From CADCVT01 sp035940955 (GTDB taxonomy: Bacteria; Actinomycetota; Thermoleophilia; Solirubrobacterales; Solirubrobacteraceae), in assembly GCA_035940955.1 (NCBI GenBank), contig DASZEJ010000063.1, positions 17,682 through 81,681 of the forward strand: DNA of 64,000 nt, in the 5' to 3' direction. Shown here piece by piece: positions 1 to 7,177 of the stretch. Each line of letters opens with the position of its first letter. The stretch's first letter is position 1. Under the pieces are notes generated by a model, which worked only from the letters and a program-made list of their open reading frames with translations, was not told the DNA's origin and did not search any database. A program made the translations under genes and the position numbers.

Positions 1-1
1 G

Positions 2-163
2 CGGTCGCTGCGGCCGCTGATCTACCTGCGCTCGGTGGCCCAGCCGCTCGTCGAGTGGCAGCAGCGGCGCGCCGGCGTGGCCGAGATCGTGCGGATGGCC
101 GAGCGCGAGCGGACCGAGCTCACGACGCCGCAGCCGTCGGAGCAGGGCGCTCCGACGGGCTGA
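2..163 (+). CDS. Unidentified protein, C-terminal end only
   Basis: Only the last 53 codons and the TGA stop are in the window; the start lies off the left edge. Nearly every third base is G or C, which is why I call the frame coding. The visible tail is helical and basic (it begins RSLRPLIYLRSVAQPLVEW and later reads AEIVRMAERERTE) and ends in a polar stretch, like a cytoplasmic C-terminus. I do not recognise the family. It runs convergently into tgt, and the two 3' ends overlap by 44 bp (120-163). Confidence 0.6.
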   Translation, partial: RSLRPLIYLRSVAQPLVEWQQRRAGVAEIVRMAERERTELTTPQPSEQGAPTG

Positions 164-1364
164 CCGCAACCTGGCGCGGCGCCGCTCCGCCGCGCAGGCG
201 GGCGGCGACCTCGGCGAGCGTCCCGTCCGCGATCGCCTCGCGCAGGTCGCGCATGAGCCGCGCGACGTAGACGAGGTTGTGCAGGCTGAGCAGCCGGACC
301 CCGGTGAGCTCGCGGTTCTTGGCCAGGTAGCGCAGGTAGCCCCGGCTCAGGCCGGCGGCGCACGCCGGGCACGGGCAGCCGTCCTCGATCGGCTCCCTGG
401 ACTCCTTGAAGCGCGCGGCGGTCAGGTCGACGCGCCAGCGCGGGGGCTCGGGGACGAGGACGGAGCCGTGGCGGCCGAGCCGCGTCGGCGTCACGCAGTC
501 GAACGTGTCGATCCCGAGCTCCACCCCGCGGATGAGGTCGTCGACCTCGCCGATGCCGAGCAGGTGGCGCGGGCGGTCCTCGGGCAGCGCGGCGGTCGTC
601 CAGTCGACCACCTGGTGCATCTGGTCCTTGTCGGCGCCGAGCGAGCCGCCGATCGCGATGCCCGGCGTGCCGCGGGCGGCCACCGCCTGGGCGGCCTCGA
701 CGCGCAGGTCCTCGTACACCCCGCCCTGCACGATGCCGTAGACGAGCTGGTCCTCCGGCCCGTGCTCGGCGTGCCAGGCCAGGCAGCGGTCGAGCCAGCG
801 GTGGGTGCGCTCGGTCGAGCGCGCCGTGTAGTCGCGGTCGACGTGGAACGGGGTGCACTCGTCGAAGACGAGCGCGAGGTCCGAGCCGAGCCGGGCCTGG
901 ACCTCCATCGACGTCTCCGGGCCCATGAAGACCCGCGCGCCGTTGCGCGGGTTCCGGAAGGTGACGCCCTCCTCCTCGATGTTCAGCACCGCGCCGTCGC
1001 GCTCCCCGCCGTAGGGGGCGCGGCCCTTGACCTCGTCGGCCACCGTGCCGTGGCCCATGCTGAAGACCTGGAAGCCGCCCGAGTCGGTGACGATCGGGCG
1101 GTCCCAGCCCATGAAGTCGTGCAGGCCACCGAAGCGGGCGATCAGGTCGTGGCCGGGCTCGAGGAACAGGTGGAACGTGTTCCCCAGCACCATGTCGTAG
1201 CCGAGCTGCTCGACCTCGCGGGCCTCGAGCCCCTTGACGACGGCCTTGGTGGCGAGCGGGACGAACGCCGGCGTGCGGACGGTGCCGTGGGCGGTCCGCA
1301 GCAGGCCGGCGCGCGCCCGCGTGTGCGGGTCGCGCGCGACGATCTCGAGTGGGGCGGCGGGCAC
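120..1364 (-). CDS. tgt: tRNA-guanine transglycosylase (queuine tRNA-ribosyltransferase)
   Basis: Cytosolic enzyme that swaps guanine 34 of GUN-anticodon tRNAs for a queuosine precursor. At 414 aa it is slightly longer than the usual 370-400 aa because of a short Ala/Pro-rich tail. Visible landmarks are the substrate-binding IVTDSGGFQV motif (catalytic D94), DTFDCVTPTRLGRHG with the nucleophile D289, and the zinc site C330-x-C332-x2-C335 with H362. The N-terminus (PLEIVARDPHT, then TAHGTVRTPAFVPL) aligns with the family, so I take the GTG at 1364. That codon sits at the apex of a perfect hairpin, and a TATCGT -10 box ends 8 nt before it. The gene lies 29 bp behind hsp20 on the same strand. 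Bacterial queuosine synthesis genes are not visible nearby. Confidence 0.96.
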   Translation of the reverse strand: MPAAPLEIVARDPHTRARAGLLRTAHGTVRTPAFVPLATKAVVKGLEAREVEQLGYDMVLGNTFHLFLEPGHDLIARFGGLHDFMGWDRPIVTDSGGFQVFSMGHGTVADEVKGRAPYGGERDGAVLNIEEEGVTFRNPRNGARVFMGPETSMEVQARLGSDLALVFDECTPFHVDRDYTARSTERTHRWLDRCLAWHAEHGPEDQLVYGIVQGGVYEDLRVEAAQAVAARGTPGIAIGGSLGADKDQMHQVVDWTTAALPEDRPRHLLGIGEVDDLIRGVELGIDTFDCVTPTRLGRHGSVLVPEPPRWRVDLTAARFKESREPIEDGCPCPACAAGLSRGYLRYLAKNRELTGVRLLSLHNLVYVARLMRDLREAIADGTLAEVAARLRGGAAPRQVAVSPSERPAPTAAAS

Positions 1365-1374
1365 GCCGCCCCAC
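1349..1374 (-). promoter_or_regulatory. Perfect 11-bp hairpin enclosing the tgt start codon
   Basis: GTGGGGCGGCG (1349-1359) and CGCCGCCCCAC (1364-1374) are exact reverse complements separated by 4 nt. In an mRNA read through from hsp20, the tgt GTG start would be at the loop. There is no U-run, so this is not a typical intrinsic terminator. A transcript started from the TATCGT box at 1373-1378 would lack the 5' arm. Confidence 0.6.
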
Positions 1375-1378
1375 GATA
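1373..1378 (-). promoter_or_regulatory. Leaderless-type -10 box of tgt
   Basis: TATCGT read on the minus strand, 8 nt before the GTG start. It matches the TANNNT pattern seen in front of many genes in this window and would give a transcript beginning at or next to the start codon. No -35 element is evident. Confidence 0.45.
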
Positions 1379-1393
1379 GGAGCCGGCCGGGCT

Positions 1394-1921
1394 CTACGCG
1401 GTGACCGCGGTGCGGCCGTTCGCCTCGGCCTGCTCGGACGCCGAGCCCTCGATCGCCGGCCGGTCGGCGGCGCTGGTCGAGGTGCCGCCGATCTCGATGC
1501 GGCGCGGCTTGCGCTGCTCGGGCTTCGGGATGCGGACCTCGAGGACGCCCTTCTCGAAGGACGCCGCGATCGCGTCGGGGTCGACGCCGTCGGGCAGGGT
1601 CAGGCTGCGGCTGAACTGGCCGGTGCCGCGCTCCAGGCGGTAGAAGCCGTCCTTCTTGGCCTCGTGCTCGTACTTGCGCTCACCCGAGACGGTGAGGACG
1701 CCGTCGTGCACCTCGATGCTCACGTCGCCCTGGTCGAGGCCGGGCAGGTCGGCCCGCAGCACGAAGTGGTCGTCGGTCTCCACGAGGTCCATCGCCGGGA
1801 CCCAGCGGCGGCCGGTGCTCTCGCCGCCCGCGGGCGTGTCGAAGAAGGTGTTGAAGAGCCGGTTCATCTCCTGCTGAATCGACTGCAGCTCTCGGGCCGG
1901 CTCCCAGCGGACAAGCGCCAT
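1394..1921 (-). CDS. Hsp20/alpha-crystallin small heat-shock chaperone
   Basis: ATP-independent chaperone that holds unfolding proteins. It has 175 aa: an N-terminal arm (MALVRWEPARELQSIQQEMN), an alpha-crystallin domain from about residue 48 to 145 with the family signature around LPGLDQGDVSIEV and the strand VLEVRIPKPEQR (the IxI/V element is close by), and a polar Ala/Glu-rich tail. It starts at an ATG 5 nt after a perfect AGGAGG (1926-1931, minus strand) and has a strong sigma-70-type promoter, unlike most genes here. tgt follows 29 bp downstream and may be read through. Confidence 0.95.
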   Translation of the reverse strand: MALVRWEPARELQSIQQEMNRLFNTFFDTPAGGESTGRRWVPAMDLVETDDHFVLRADLPGLDQGDVSIEVHDGVLTVSGERKYEHEAKKDGFYRLERGTGQFSRSLTLPDGVDPDAIAASFEKGVLEVRIPKPEQRKPRRIEIGGTSTSAADRPAIEGSASEQAEANGRTAVTA

Positions 1922-1960
1922 GTCTCCTCCTGTGGGTACGCGGTTTACTGCTCCGGCGAG

Positions 1961-1990
1961 AGTATAGAAATCTCAGTCCCAGGTTGTCAA
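1961..1990 (-). promoter_or_regulatory. hsp20 promoter, TTGACA-18 bp-TATACT
   Basis: Read on the minus strand, TTGACA lies at 1990-1985 and TATACT at 1966-1961, with an 18-bp spacer. This is the most consensus-like housekeeping promoter in the window. CTTGACA, 7 bp, ACTGAGA across the same stretch loosely resembles a HAIR (HspR) operator (9 of 14 positions), but the right arm is poor. Just upstream (1995-2004) is the 10-mer GCACACGCAA, which also occurs at the MarR operator candidate at 2643-2652. Confidence 0.75.
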
Positions 1991-2099
1991 GTCTTTGCGT
2001 GTGCGAAATGCGGGCCGGGAGGCGCCGGAGGGAGCGGCGCGAGGGCGCGCGGGAGGGCGCCCGAGGGGCGCGCCGGAGGGCGCCGGAGGCGCGCGAGCG

Positions 2100-2591
2100 C
2101 TAGGCCGAGCAGGCCGGCGCGCCGGGCGCGGGGGCCGCGGCGGCGACCCGCTCCCACGCCTCGGCCAGCAGCGCCAGCTCGCTCGGCGAGAAGTGGGCCA
2201 GGAAGTGGGCCCGGATGCCCTCGAGATGCGTGGTCGAGGCGGCCTCGACCTTCGCGCGCCCGGCGTCGGTGAGGCGGGCGTAGGCTCCGCGCGCGTCGTC
2301 GGCGCAGGACACGCGCTCGACGTACCCGTCGCGCTCCAGGCGGTCGACGAGGCGGGTGAGGCCGCTGCGGCTGAGCAGCACCGACTCGGCGACGTCGCAC
2401 ATCCGCATCTTCCCGCCGTCGGTGTCGGCGAGGTGGACGAGGACCTCGTACGACGTCAGCGGCAGCCCGTGCTCGGCCTCGAGCTCCGCGTCGAGGCGCT
2501 TGACGAGCAGCCCGTGCGCGCGGAGCAGCCCGCGCCACGCCCTCAGCTCGACGGCGTCGAGGGGTCGTGGTTCGTTCGAGATGGACGCCAT
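2100..2591 (-). CDS. MarR-family transcriptional regulator (MhqR-like)
   Basis: Winged-helix repressor of about 163 aa. The core MRMCDVAESVLLSRSGLTRL, then VDRLERDGYVERV, is the recognition helix and start of the wing; the wing DARGAYARLTDAG is a typical MarR motif. The flanking helices (LRAWRGLLRAHGLLVKRLDAEL and the C-terminal part) would form the dimer interface. I start at ATG 2591 (MASISNEPRP); an upstream ATG at 2648 would overlap the operator. It is divergent from a VOC dioxygenase-esterase pair, the arrangement of quinone-sensing mhqR-mhqO-mhqD systems, so its ligand may be a quinone or other electrophile (inference). A TACGGT box lies 14 nt upstream of the start. Confidence 0.88.
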   Translation of the reverse strand: MASISNEPRPLDAVELRAWRGLLRAHGLLVKRLDAELEAEHGLPLTSYEVLVHLADTDGGKMRMCDVAESVLLSRSGLTRLVDRLERDGYVERVSCADDARGAYARLTDAGRAKVEAASTTHLEGIRAHFLAHFSPSELALLAEAWERVAAAAPAPGAPACSA

Positions 2592-2640
2592 CGGGTTCGG
2601 TCGCGACCGTAGCACCGGCTGCGGTCGGGCGCCGCCATTG

Positions 2641-2652
2641 TTGCACACGCAA
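2641..2652. promoter_or_regulatory. Candidate MarR operator TTGC-ACAC-GCAA
   Basis: A short perfect inverted repeat, TTGC/GCAA, around ACAC in the divergent MarR/mhqO-like intergenic region, flanked by AT...AT. It lies 13 bp before the TACCGT -10 box of the dioxygenase gene, a good place for a repressor. The 10-mer GCACACGCAA recurs in the same orientation relative to hsp20 at 2004-1995. Confidence 0.5.
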
Positions 2653-2664
2653 TCATCGACGCGC

Positions 2665-2670
2665 TACCGT
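2665..2670 (+). promoter_or_regulatory. Leaderless-type -10 box of the VOC dioxygenase gene
   Basis: TACCGT, exactly 7 nt before the ATG at 2678. No Shine-Dalgarno sequence is present. Confidence 0.5.
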
Positions 2671-2677
2671 GACGGAC

Positions 2678-3601
2678 ATGAGGCTCGAGGGGCTGCACCA
2701 CGTCACGGCGATCACGGCCGACGCGCCCCGCAACCTCGGCTTCTACGCGGGCCTCCTCGGGCTGCGGTTCGTGAAGAAGACGGTCAACTTCGACCGGCCG
2801 CAGGCCTACCACCTCTACTACGGCGACGAGCGCGGCCGGCCCGGCTCGATCATGACGTTCTTCGAGTTCCCGGACGCCCGCCCCGGCCGGCCCGGCGCGG
2901 GGATGGTCCACACCGTGCGGTGGCGCGTGGGGTCGGCGGACGCGCTCGCGTTCTGGGAGCGGCGCCTCGCGGCGGCGGGGGTCGCCGTCGAGCGCGGGGA
3001 GGCGAGCCTGCGCTTCGACGACCCCGAGGGCCTGACGAACGTCTTCGCGGTCACCGGCGCGCCGGACGCGCCGCTCGTCGCGCAGGCGCCGGACGTCCCG
3101 GCCGAGCACGCCCTGCAGGGCCTCGACGGCGTGCGCGCGTACGCCGCGGACGAGGGCGTCGCCGCCACCGCCCCGCAGCTCGAGGCGCTCGCGATGGAGC
3201 GCGACGGCGAGGGCCGCTGGGTCGCCGCGGGCGGCGAGCGGCGCGGCTGGATCGCGTGGGACCCGGCACCCGCCGAGCCGGGCGTCGAGGGCGCCGGGAG
3301 CGTCCACCACGTCGCGTGGAACGCGGCCGACGACGGCGAGCTGGCGGCGTGGCGCGAGCGCGTCGCGCGGGCGGGCGCGCGCCCGACGCCGATGCGCGAC
3401 CGCACCTACTTCCACTCGGTCTACTTCCGGACGCCCGCCGGCGTCCTGTTCGAGCTGGCGACGCGCGACATCGGCTTCCACGCCGACGAGCCGGTGGAGC
3501 GCCTCGGCGAGGCGCTCAAGCTGCCGCCGCAGCACGAGCACCTGCGCGAGCGGCTCGAGGCGCAGCTGACGCCGCTGGCCAACCCGCGCGCGGCCGCGTG
3601 A
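2678..3601 (+). CDS. Ring-cleaving dioxygenase-like VOC protein (MhqO-like)
   Basis: Protein of 307 aa with two vicinal-oxygen-chelate halves (about 1-150 and 155-300). Each half begins with a metal-ligand motif (GLHHVTAIT near residue 6 and GAGSVHHVAWN near residue 207). The C-terminal metal-ligand Glu is in GVLFELATRDIGF. Length and repeat layout match the MhqO/YkcA type of putative extradiol dioxygenase, proposed to deal with hydroquinones and other electrophiles. It starts at ATG 2678, 7 nt after a TACCGT box. It overlaps the downstream esterase by GTGA and is divergent from the MarR gene, so both enzymes are probably under that repressor. Confidence 0.88.
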   Translation: MRLEGLHHVTAITADAPRNLGFYAGLLGLRFVKKTVNFDRPQAYHLYYGDERGRPGSIMTFFEFPDARPGRPGAGMVHTVRWRVGSADALAFWERRLAAAGVAVERGEASLRFDDPEGLTNVFAVTGAPDAPLVAQAPDVPAEHALQGLDGVRAYAADEGVAATAPQLEALAMERDGEGRWVAAGGERRGWIAWDPAPAEPGVEGAGSVHHVAWNAADDGELAAWRERVARAGARPTPMRDRTYFHSVYFRTPAGVLFELATRDIGFHADEPVERLGEALKLPPQHEHLRERLEAQLTPLANPRAAA

Positions 3602-4242
3602 GCGACGCGGCCGGCGTCCTCCCCCACCGCCTCCGCCCCGCGGCGGGCGAGCCCCAGGGCGCGCTCGTCCTCATGCACGGCCGCGGGACGAGCGAGGACG
3701 ACCTCTTCCCGCTCCTCGACGTGCTCGACCCGCGGCGGCGGCTGCTCGGCGTCGCCCCCGGCGGGCCGCTGCACCTGCCGCCCGGCGGCCGGCACTGGTA
3801 CGCCGTGCGGCGCGTCGGCCACCCCGACCCGGCGACGTTCGCGCAGGGGTTCGGAGCGCTGACGGCGTTCCTGGACGGCCTCGGCCTGGACTGGAGCCGG
3901 ACGGTCCTGGGGGGCTTCAGCCAGGGCAGCGTCATGGCATACGCCACCGGGCTCGGCGAGGGCCGCCCGCTGCCCGCGGGGATCGTCGCGCTCAGCGGCT
4001 TCGTCCCGACGGTCGAGGGCTGGCGGATGCGCGACGACGTCCCGCCCGGCTTCCCCGTCGCGATCGGCCACGGCACCCACGACGAGATCATCTCCGTCGA
4101 CTTCGGCCGCGCCGCCCGCGACCGCCTGCAGGCCGCCGGCGCCGACGTCACCTACCACGAGTCGCCGATCGCCCACACGATCGACCCGCGGTTCCTCGGC
4201 GGCCTGCCGGAGTGGGTCGACGGGGTCGTGCCCCCGGGCTAG
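3598..4242 (+). CDS. Phospholipase/carboxylesterase family hydrolase (MhqD-like)
   Basis: Alpha/beta-hydrolase of 214 aa, cytosolic. It shows the oxyanion segment LVLMHGRGTSEDD, the nucleophile elbow GGFSQGSVM, the acid Asp in IGHGTHDEII and the catalytic His in ESPIAHTID. This is the family of MhqD, which in Bacillus accompanies MhqO. The GTG start overlaps the stop of the dioxygenase gene (GTGA), so translation is coupled. Its TAG stop shares a CTAG palindrome with the stop of the convergent Cys-rich gene (4239-4242). Confidence 0.88.
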   Translation: MSDAAGVLPHRLRPAAGEPQGALVLMHGRGTSEDDLFPLLDVLDPRRRLLGVAPGGPLHLPPGGRHWYAVRRVGHPDPATFAQGFGALTAFLDGLGLDWSRTVLGGFSQGSVMAYATGLGEGRPLPAGIVALSGFVPTVEGWRMRDDVPPGFPVAIGHGTHDEIISVDFGRAARDRLQAAGADVTYHESPIAHTIDPRFLGGLPEWVDGVVPPG

Positions 4243-4616
4243 ACGACGTCGGTCACGACGAGCGCGCACGCGCGGCACGCCGCCGCGCCCTCCTGCCGGA
4301 ACCAGCGGCACGCGGGGCGGATGCCGCAGCGCGGCAGGTGGTCGGGGTCGGCGTCCGCGAACGCCTCCACCGCCATGCTCGCGACACGGCAGCCGCCGTC
4401 CCAGTAGCCGCACCCGCTCTCGGCGCACGGCTGCGCGAAGCGGAACGCGGTCTCCGGCCGGCCGCGCGCCCGGGCGCGCTCGACGAACGCCTCGTCGACC
4501 TCGGGCGCCGGCCGCACGTAGCCGACCGCGCCGTCCGGGTTGACGACGCCGACGAGCAGCGCGCCGGGCTCGCAGCGCGCGCTCGGGCAGAGGGCCGGCG
4601 AGGCCCGGTCGGGCAC
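4239..4616 (-). CDS. Cysteine-rich protein of unknown function
   Basis: Protein of 125 aa with nine cysteines in pairs: ALCPSARCEPG near the N-terminus, FAQPCAESGCGYWDGGCRV in the middle, PRCGIRPACRWF, and AACRACALVVTD at the end. Such spacing suggests an Fe-S cluster or zinc sites. There is no signal peptide or membrane segment. The GTG start shares one base with the stop of the 82-aa gene upstream (TAGTG), so the two are translationally coupled and probably work together. I do not assign a family. Similar C-x-W-x-G-x-C and RCGIRPxCRWF signatures should be easy to find by profile search. Confidence 0.75.
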   Translation of the reverse strand: MPDRASPALCPSARCEPGALLVGVVNPDGAVGYVRPAPEVDEAFVERARARGRPETAFRFAQPCAESGCGYWDGGCRVASMAVEAFADADPDHLPRCGIRPACRWFRQEGAAACRACALVVTDVV

Positions 4617-4864
4617 TACGCCTGCCGCAGCTCCGGCCCGGCCCAGATGCCGCCCGTCCTGCCGCCGGGCGGGACCTCGCTGAACCGCGCCCGCAGCTCC
4701 TCCGGGTCGGTGATCATCTCGAGCTGGCCGGCAGCACTGCCGCCGTAGTCCTGGCGCGACGCCAGGAAGTCGCGCACCACGCCCTGGATCGTGCGCTCGA
4801 GCTCCGCGTCCTCCTCGTCCGAGACGTCGATCCCGTCGAGGACCACCTCGTAGCGGCGGACCAT
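4616..4864 (-). CDS. Small acidic protein coupled to the Cys-rich gene
   Basis: Protein of 82 aa beginning MVRRYEVVLDGIDVSDEEDA, with an acidic helix (AELERTIQGVVRDFLAS) and a Gly/Pro-rich tail (PPGGRTGGIWAGPELRQA). It has no cysteines, membrane segment or signal. A strand-helix N-terminus followed by a glycine-rich tail could be a small partner, or a leader-plus-core peptide; nothing in the sequence decides this. It ends TAG inside TAGTG, giving the start codon of the Cys-rich protein. Upstream, GTTGAC (4883-4888) and GTCAAC (4921-4926) form an inverted repeat with 38-bp spacing. Confidence 0.7.
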   Translation of the reverse strand: MVRRYEVVLDGIDVSDEEDAELERTIQGVVRDFLASRQDYGGSAAGQLEMITDPEELRARFSEVPPGGRTGGIWAGPELRQA

Positions 4865-4930
4865 CCCGCACCCCCAAACTTCGTTGACTATGTGGAGCTT
4901 CTCACACTGTCGGGAGGAGCGTCAACGGCG

Positions 4931-7138
4931 CTACCCGGCCAGGTCCAGCGCCGCTCCGACGACGGTCTCGGCGTCGATGCCGTGGTAGGCGTACAGCTCG
5001 CCGATGTCGCCGGACTGGCCGAACTCGGTGACGCCGAGGCAGGACACCGGGACGCCGTGGACGCCGCCCAGGAACGCGAGCGTGTGGGGGTGGCCGTCGA
5101 GCAGCGTCACGAGCGGGCGGGGCTCGGGGAAGAGGCGGTCGAGGATCGCGTCGTCGCCGTCGCGCAGGCCGCGGCGGGCCTGGAGGGCGCGGAAGACGAG
5201 GTCGGGGCTCGACAGGACGACCACCTCGGCGTCGATCTCCTCGGCGGCGGCGACCGCCTCCGGGACGAGCGCCCCGACGGCGACGATCGTCACCCCGGCG
5301 CCGCCGCTGCGCAGCACGTAGCCGCCGGCCAGCACGTCCTCGCGCGAGCGGTCCCCCGCGAGCGACTGGTCGACCGGCCGCGTCGACAGGCGGAAGTACG
5401 CGGCGCTGCCGTCCGGGCGGCCGAGCCGCGACAGCGCGTGCAGGAACGCCCACTCGAAGTCCTGCCCGAACGCGGGCTCCCACGACACGCACCCCGGCTG
5501 CTCGATGCCGATCGACGGCGTCACCACCGACTGGTGCGCGCCGCCCTCCGGCCCGAGCGTCACTCCCGACGGCGTCCCGACGAGGATCGACTGGCCGCCC
5601 GCGTAGATGCCGAACGACCACGGCTCGTGCGCGCGCGTGACGAACGGGTCGTAGATCGTCCCCACCGGCAGCAGCGGCTGGCCGTCGCGGCTCCACGTCG
5701 CCCCCAGCTCGCCGAGCAGCCCGACGAGGTTGACCTCGGCGATCCCCAGCTCGACGTGGCGCCCGTGGTCGCTCTCGCGCCAGCGCACCAGCGTGTCCGG
5801 GTCATCGGCGAACCAGTCGATCCGCTCGCCCGGCGACCAGATCCCCGAGTGGTTGATCCAGCCGCCGAGGTTGGTGGAGGAGGCGACGTCGGGCGACACC
5901 GTCACCACGCGCGCCGCGGCCTCCGGCGCCTCGTGGACGAGGTCGACGAAGAAGCGCCCGAACGCCTGCTGGGTCGACTCGCGGCCGCTGTGGCCGCGCG
6001 AGAACTGCGGCGGCAGCGGCGGCGGCTCCACCGCCGGCGGCGGCTCGCGCTCGAGCTCGCCCGCCACCCGCGCGCACAGCTCGGCCTCCGGCGAACCGGG
6101 CTCGAACGGGCGCCACGGGTCCTCCGGGTCGGTCCCGAGCTGCTCGGCCAGCGCGGCGAACTGGGCGTTCGACAGCAGCGCCGAGTGGTTGGAGGGGTGG
6201 CCCTCGATCGGCAGCGACCAGCCCTTGATCGTGTAGGCGAAGACGACGCTCGGCCGGTCGCGCACGGCGTCGGCGCGCGCGTAGCCCTCCAGCAGCGCGC
6301 TCAGGTCGTGGCCGCCGAGGTCGCGGAACGTCGCGAGCAGGTCGCCGTCGGAGAGGTCGGACGTGTCGACGCCCAGCCGCGAGCGCAGCGACGCCGCGTC
6401 GGCGCGCAGCAGCCGCTGGTACTCCTCGTTCGGCATCGCGTCGATGCGCTCGCGCAGCTCCGGCCGCTCGCGCAGCCGCGACCCGTACTTGACCATCTCG
6501 GTGTGCCAGCCGGCGGCCTCGAACATGCTGGCCAGCCGCCCGGCGGCGATGTCGGGCACGACGCGGTCGAGCGACTGCCGGTTGAGGTCGACCACCCACA
6601 GCACCTCGCCGAGCTTCGGCACGGTCGGGTCGGCGATCGCCTCCCACACCGCGCCCTCGTCCAGCTCGGCGTCGCCGAGCAGGGCGATCTGCCGCCCGCC
6701 GACCGGCACGTCGAAGTGCCCGGCGACGTACCGGTGCGCGATCGCGCCCCACACGACCGCGGTCGCCCCGATCCCCACCGAGCCGGTCGAGTAGTCGACC
6801 GGGTCGGGGTCCTTCGAGCGGCTCGGGTAGGACTGCAGCCCGCCGAACTCGCGCAGCCGCGGCAGGTAGGACGCGTCGAGCCGGCCGAGCAGGAAGTTGA
6901 TCGCGTGCAGCACCGGCGAGGCGTGCGGCTTGACCGACACCCGGTCCGGCGCGCGCAGGAACGCGAACCACAGCGCGGTCATCAGCGACACCATCGACGC
7001 GCTCGACGCCTGATGCCCTCCGACCTTGATCCCGGACGGGTTCGGCCGCACGCGGTTGGCGTGGTGGACGATCGCCGTGGCGAGCCACAGCACGCGCCGC
7101 TGGACGCGGTCGAGCACCTCGAGGTCGGGGGCGTCCAT
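4931..7138 (-). CDS. TPP-dependent pyruvate dehydrogenase E1-like / transketolase-like enzyme
   Basis: Protein of 735 aa with the three thiamine-enzyme domains in order. The N-terminal TPP domain has KVGGHQASSASMVSLMTALW and PHASPVLHAINFLLG, and the TPP-Mg motif is GDAELDEG (155-162) with N186. The central pyrimidine-binding domain includes VELGIAEVNLVGLLGELG, and a C-terminal transketolase domain ends at LGVTEFGQSGDIGEL. The N-terminal signatures resemble homodimeric pyruvate dehydrogenase AceE, but the protein is about 150 aa shorter than AceE. No E2 or E3 gene is adjacent, so the substrate is uncertain. The ATG start has a TAGCAT box 8 nt upstream. It is divergent from the secreted glycosidase-like gene, with 39 bp between starts. 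Confidence 0.82.
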   Translation of the reverse strand: MDAPDLEVLDRVQRRVLWLATAIVHHANRVRPNPSGIKVGGHQASSASMVSLMTALWFAFLRAPDRVSVKPHASPVLHAINFLLGRLDASYLPRLREFGGLQSYPSRSKDPDPVDYSTGSVGIGATAVVWGAIAHRYVAGHFDVPVGGRQIALLGDAELDEGAVWEAIADPTVPKLGEVLWVVDLNRQSLDRVVPDIAAGRLASMFEAAGWHTEMVKYGSRLRERPELRERIDAMPNEEYQRLLRADAASLRSRLGVDTSDLSDGDLLATFRDLGGHDLSALLEGYARADAVRDRPSVVFAYTIKGWSLPIEGHPSNHSALLSNAQFAALAEQLGTDPEDPWRPFEPGSPEAELCARVAGELEREPPPAVEPPPLPPQFSRGHSGRESTQQAFGRFFVDLVHEAPEAAARVVTVSPDVASSTNLGGWINHSGIWSPGERIDWFADDPDTLVRWRESDHGRHVELGIAEVNLVGLLGELGATWSRDGQPLLPVGTIYDPFVTRAHEPWSFGIYAGGQSILVGTPSGVTLGPEGGAHQSVVTPSIGIEQPGCVSWEPAFGQDFEWAFLHALSRLGRPDGSAAYFRLSTRPVDQSLAGDRSREDVLAGGYVLRSGGAGVTIVAVGALVPEAVAAAEEIDAEVVVLSSPDLVFRALQARRGLRDGDDAILDRLFPEPRPLVTLLDGHPHTLAFLGGVHGVPVSCLGVTEFGQSGDIGELYAYHGIDAETVVGAALDLAG

Positions 7139-7146
7139 GCGGCGCG

Positions 7147-7170
7147 ATGCTAGAGGCGCGGCGGTACGTT
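7147..7170. promoter_or_regulatory. Divergent leaderless-type -10 boxes
   Basis: TAGCAT on the minus strand (7152-7147) lies 8 nt before the E1-like ATG. TACGTT on the plus strand (7165-7170) lies 7 nt before the GTG at 7178. The two promoters are nearly back to back in a 39-bp gap with no room for operators. Confidence 0.5.
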
Positions 7171-7177
7171 TCGCTTC

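Noticed and set aside
1961..1990. A true HAIR (HspR) operator at the hsp20 promoter
   Set aside because: Left arm CTTGACA and spacing fit, but the right arm ACTGAGA matches only 4 of 7. Kept as a remark only.
1349..2272. Long plus-strand frame across hsp20 and the MarR gene
   Set aside because: Antisense shadow of two well-supported genes. Its start is produced by the hairpin palindrome that also gives the mirrored frame on the other strand.
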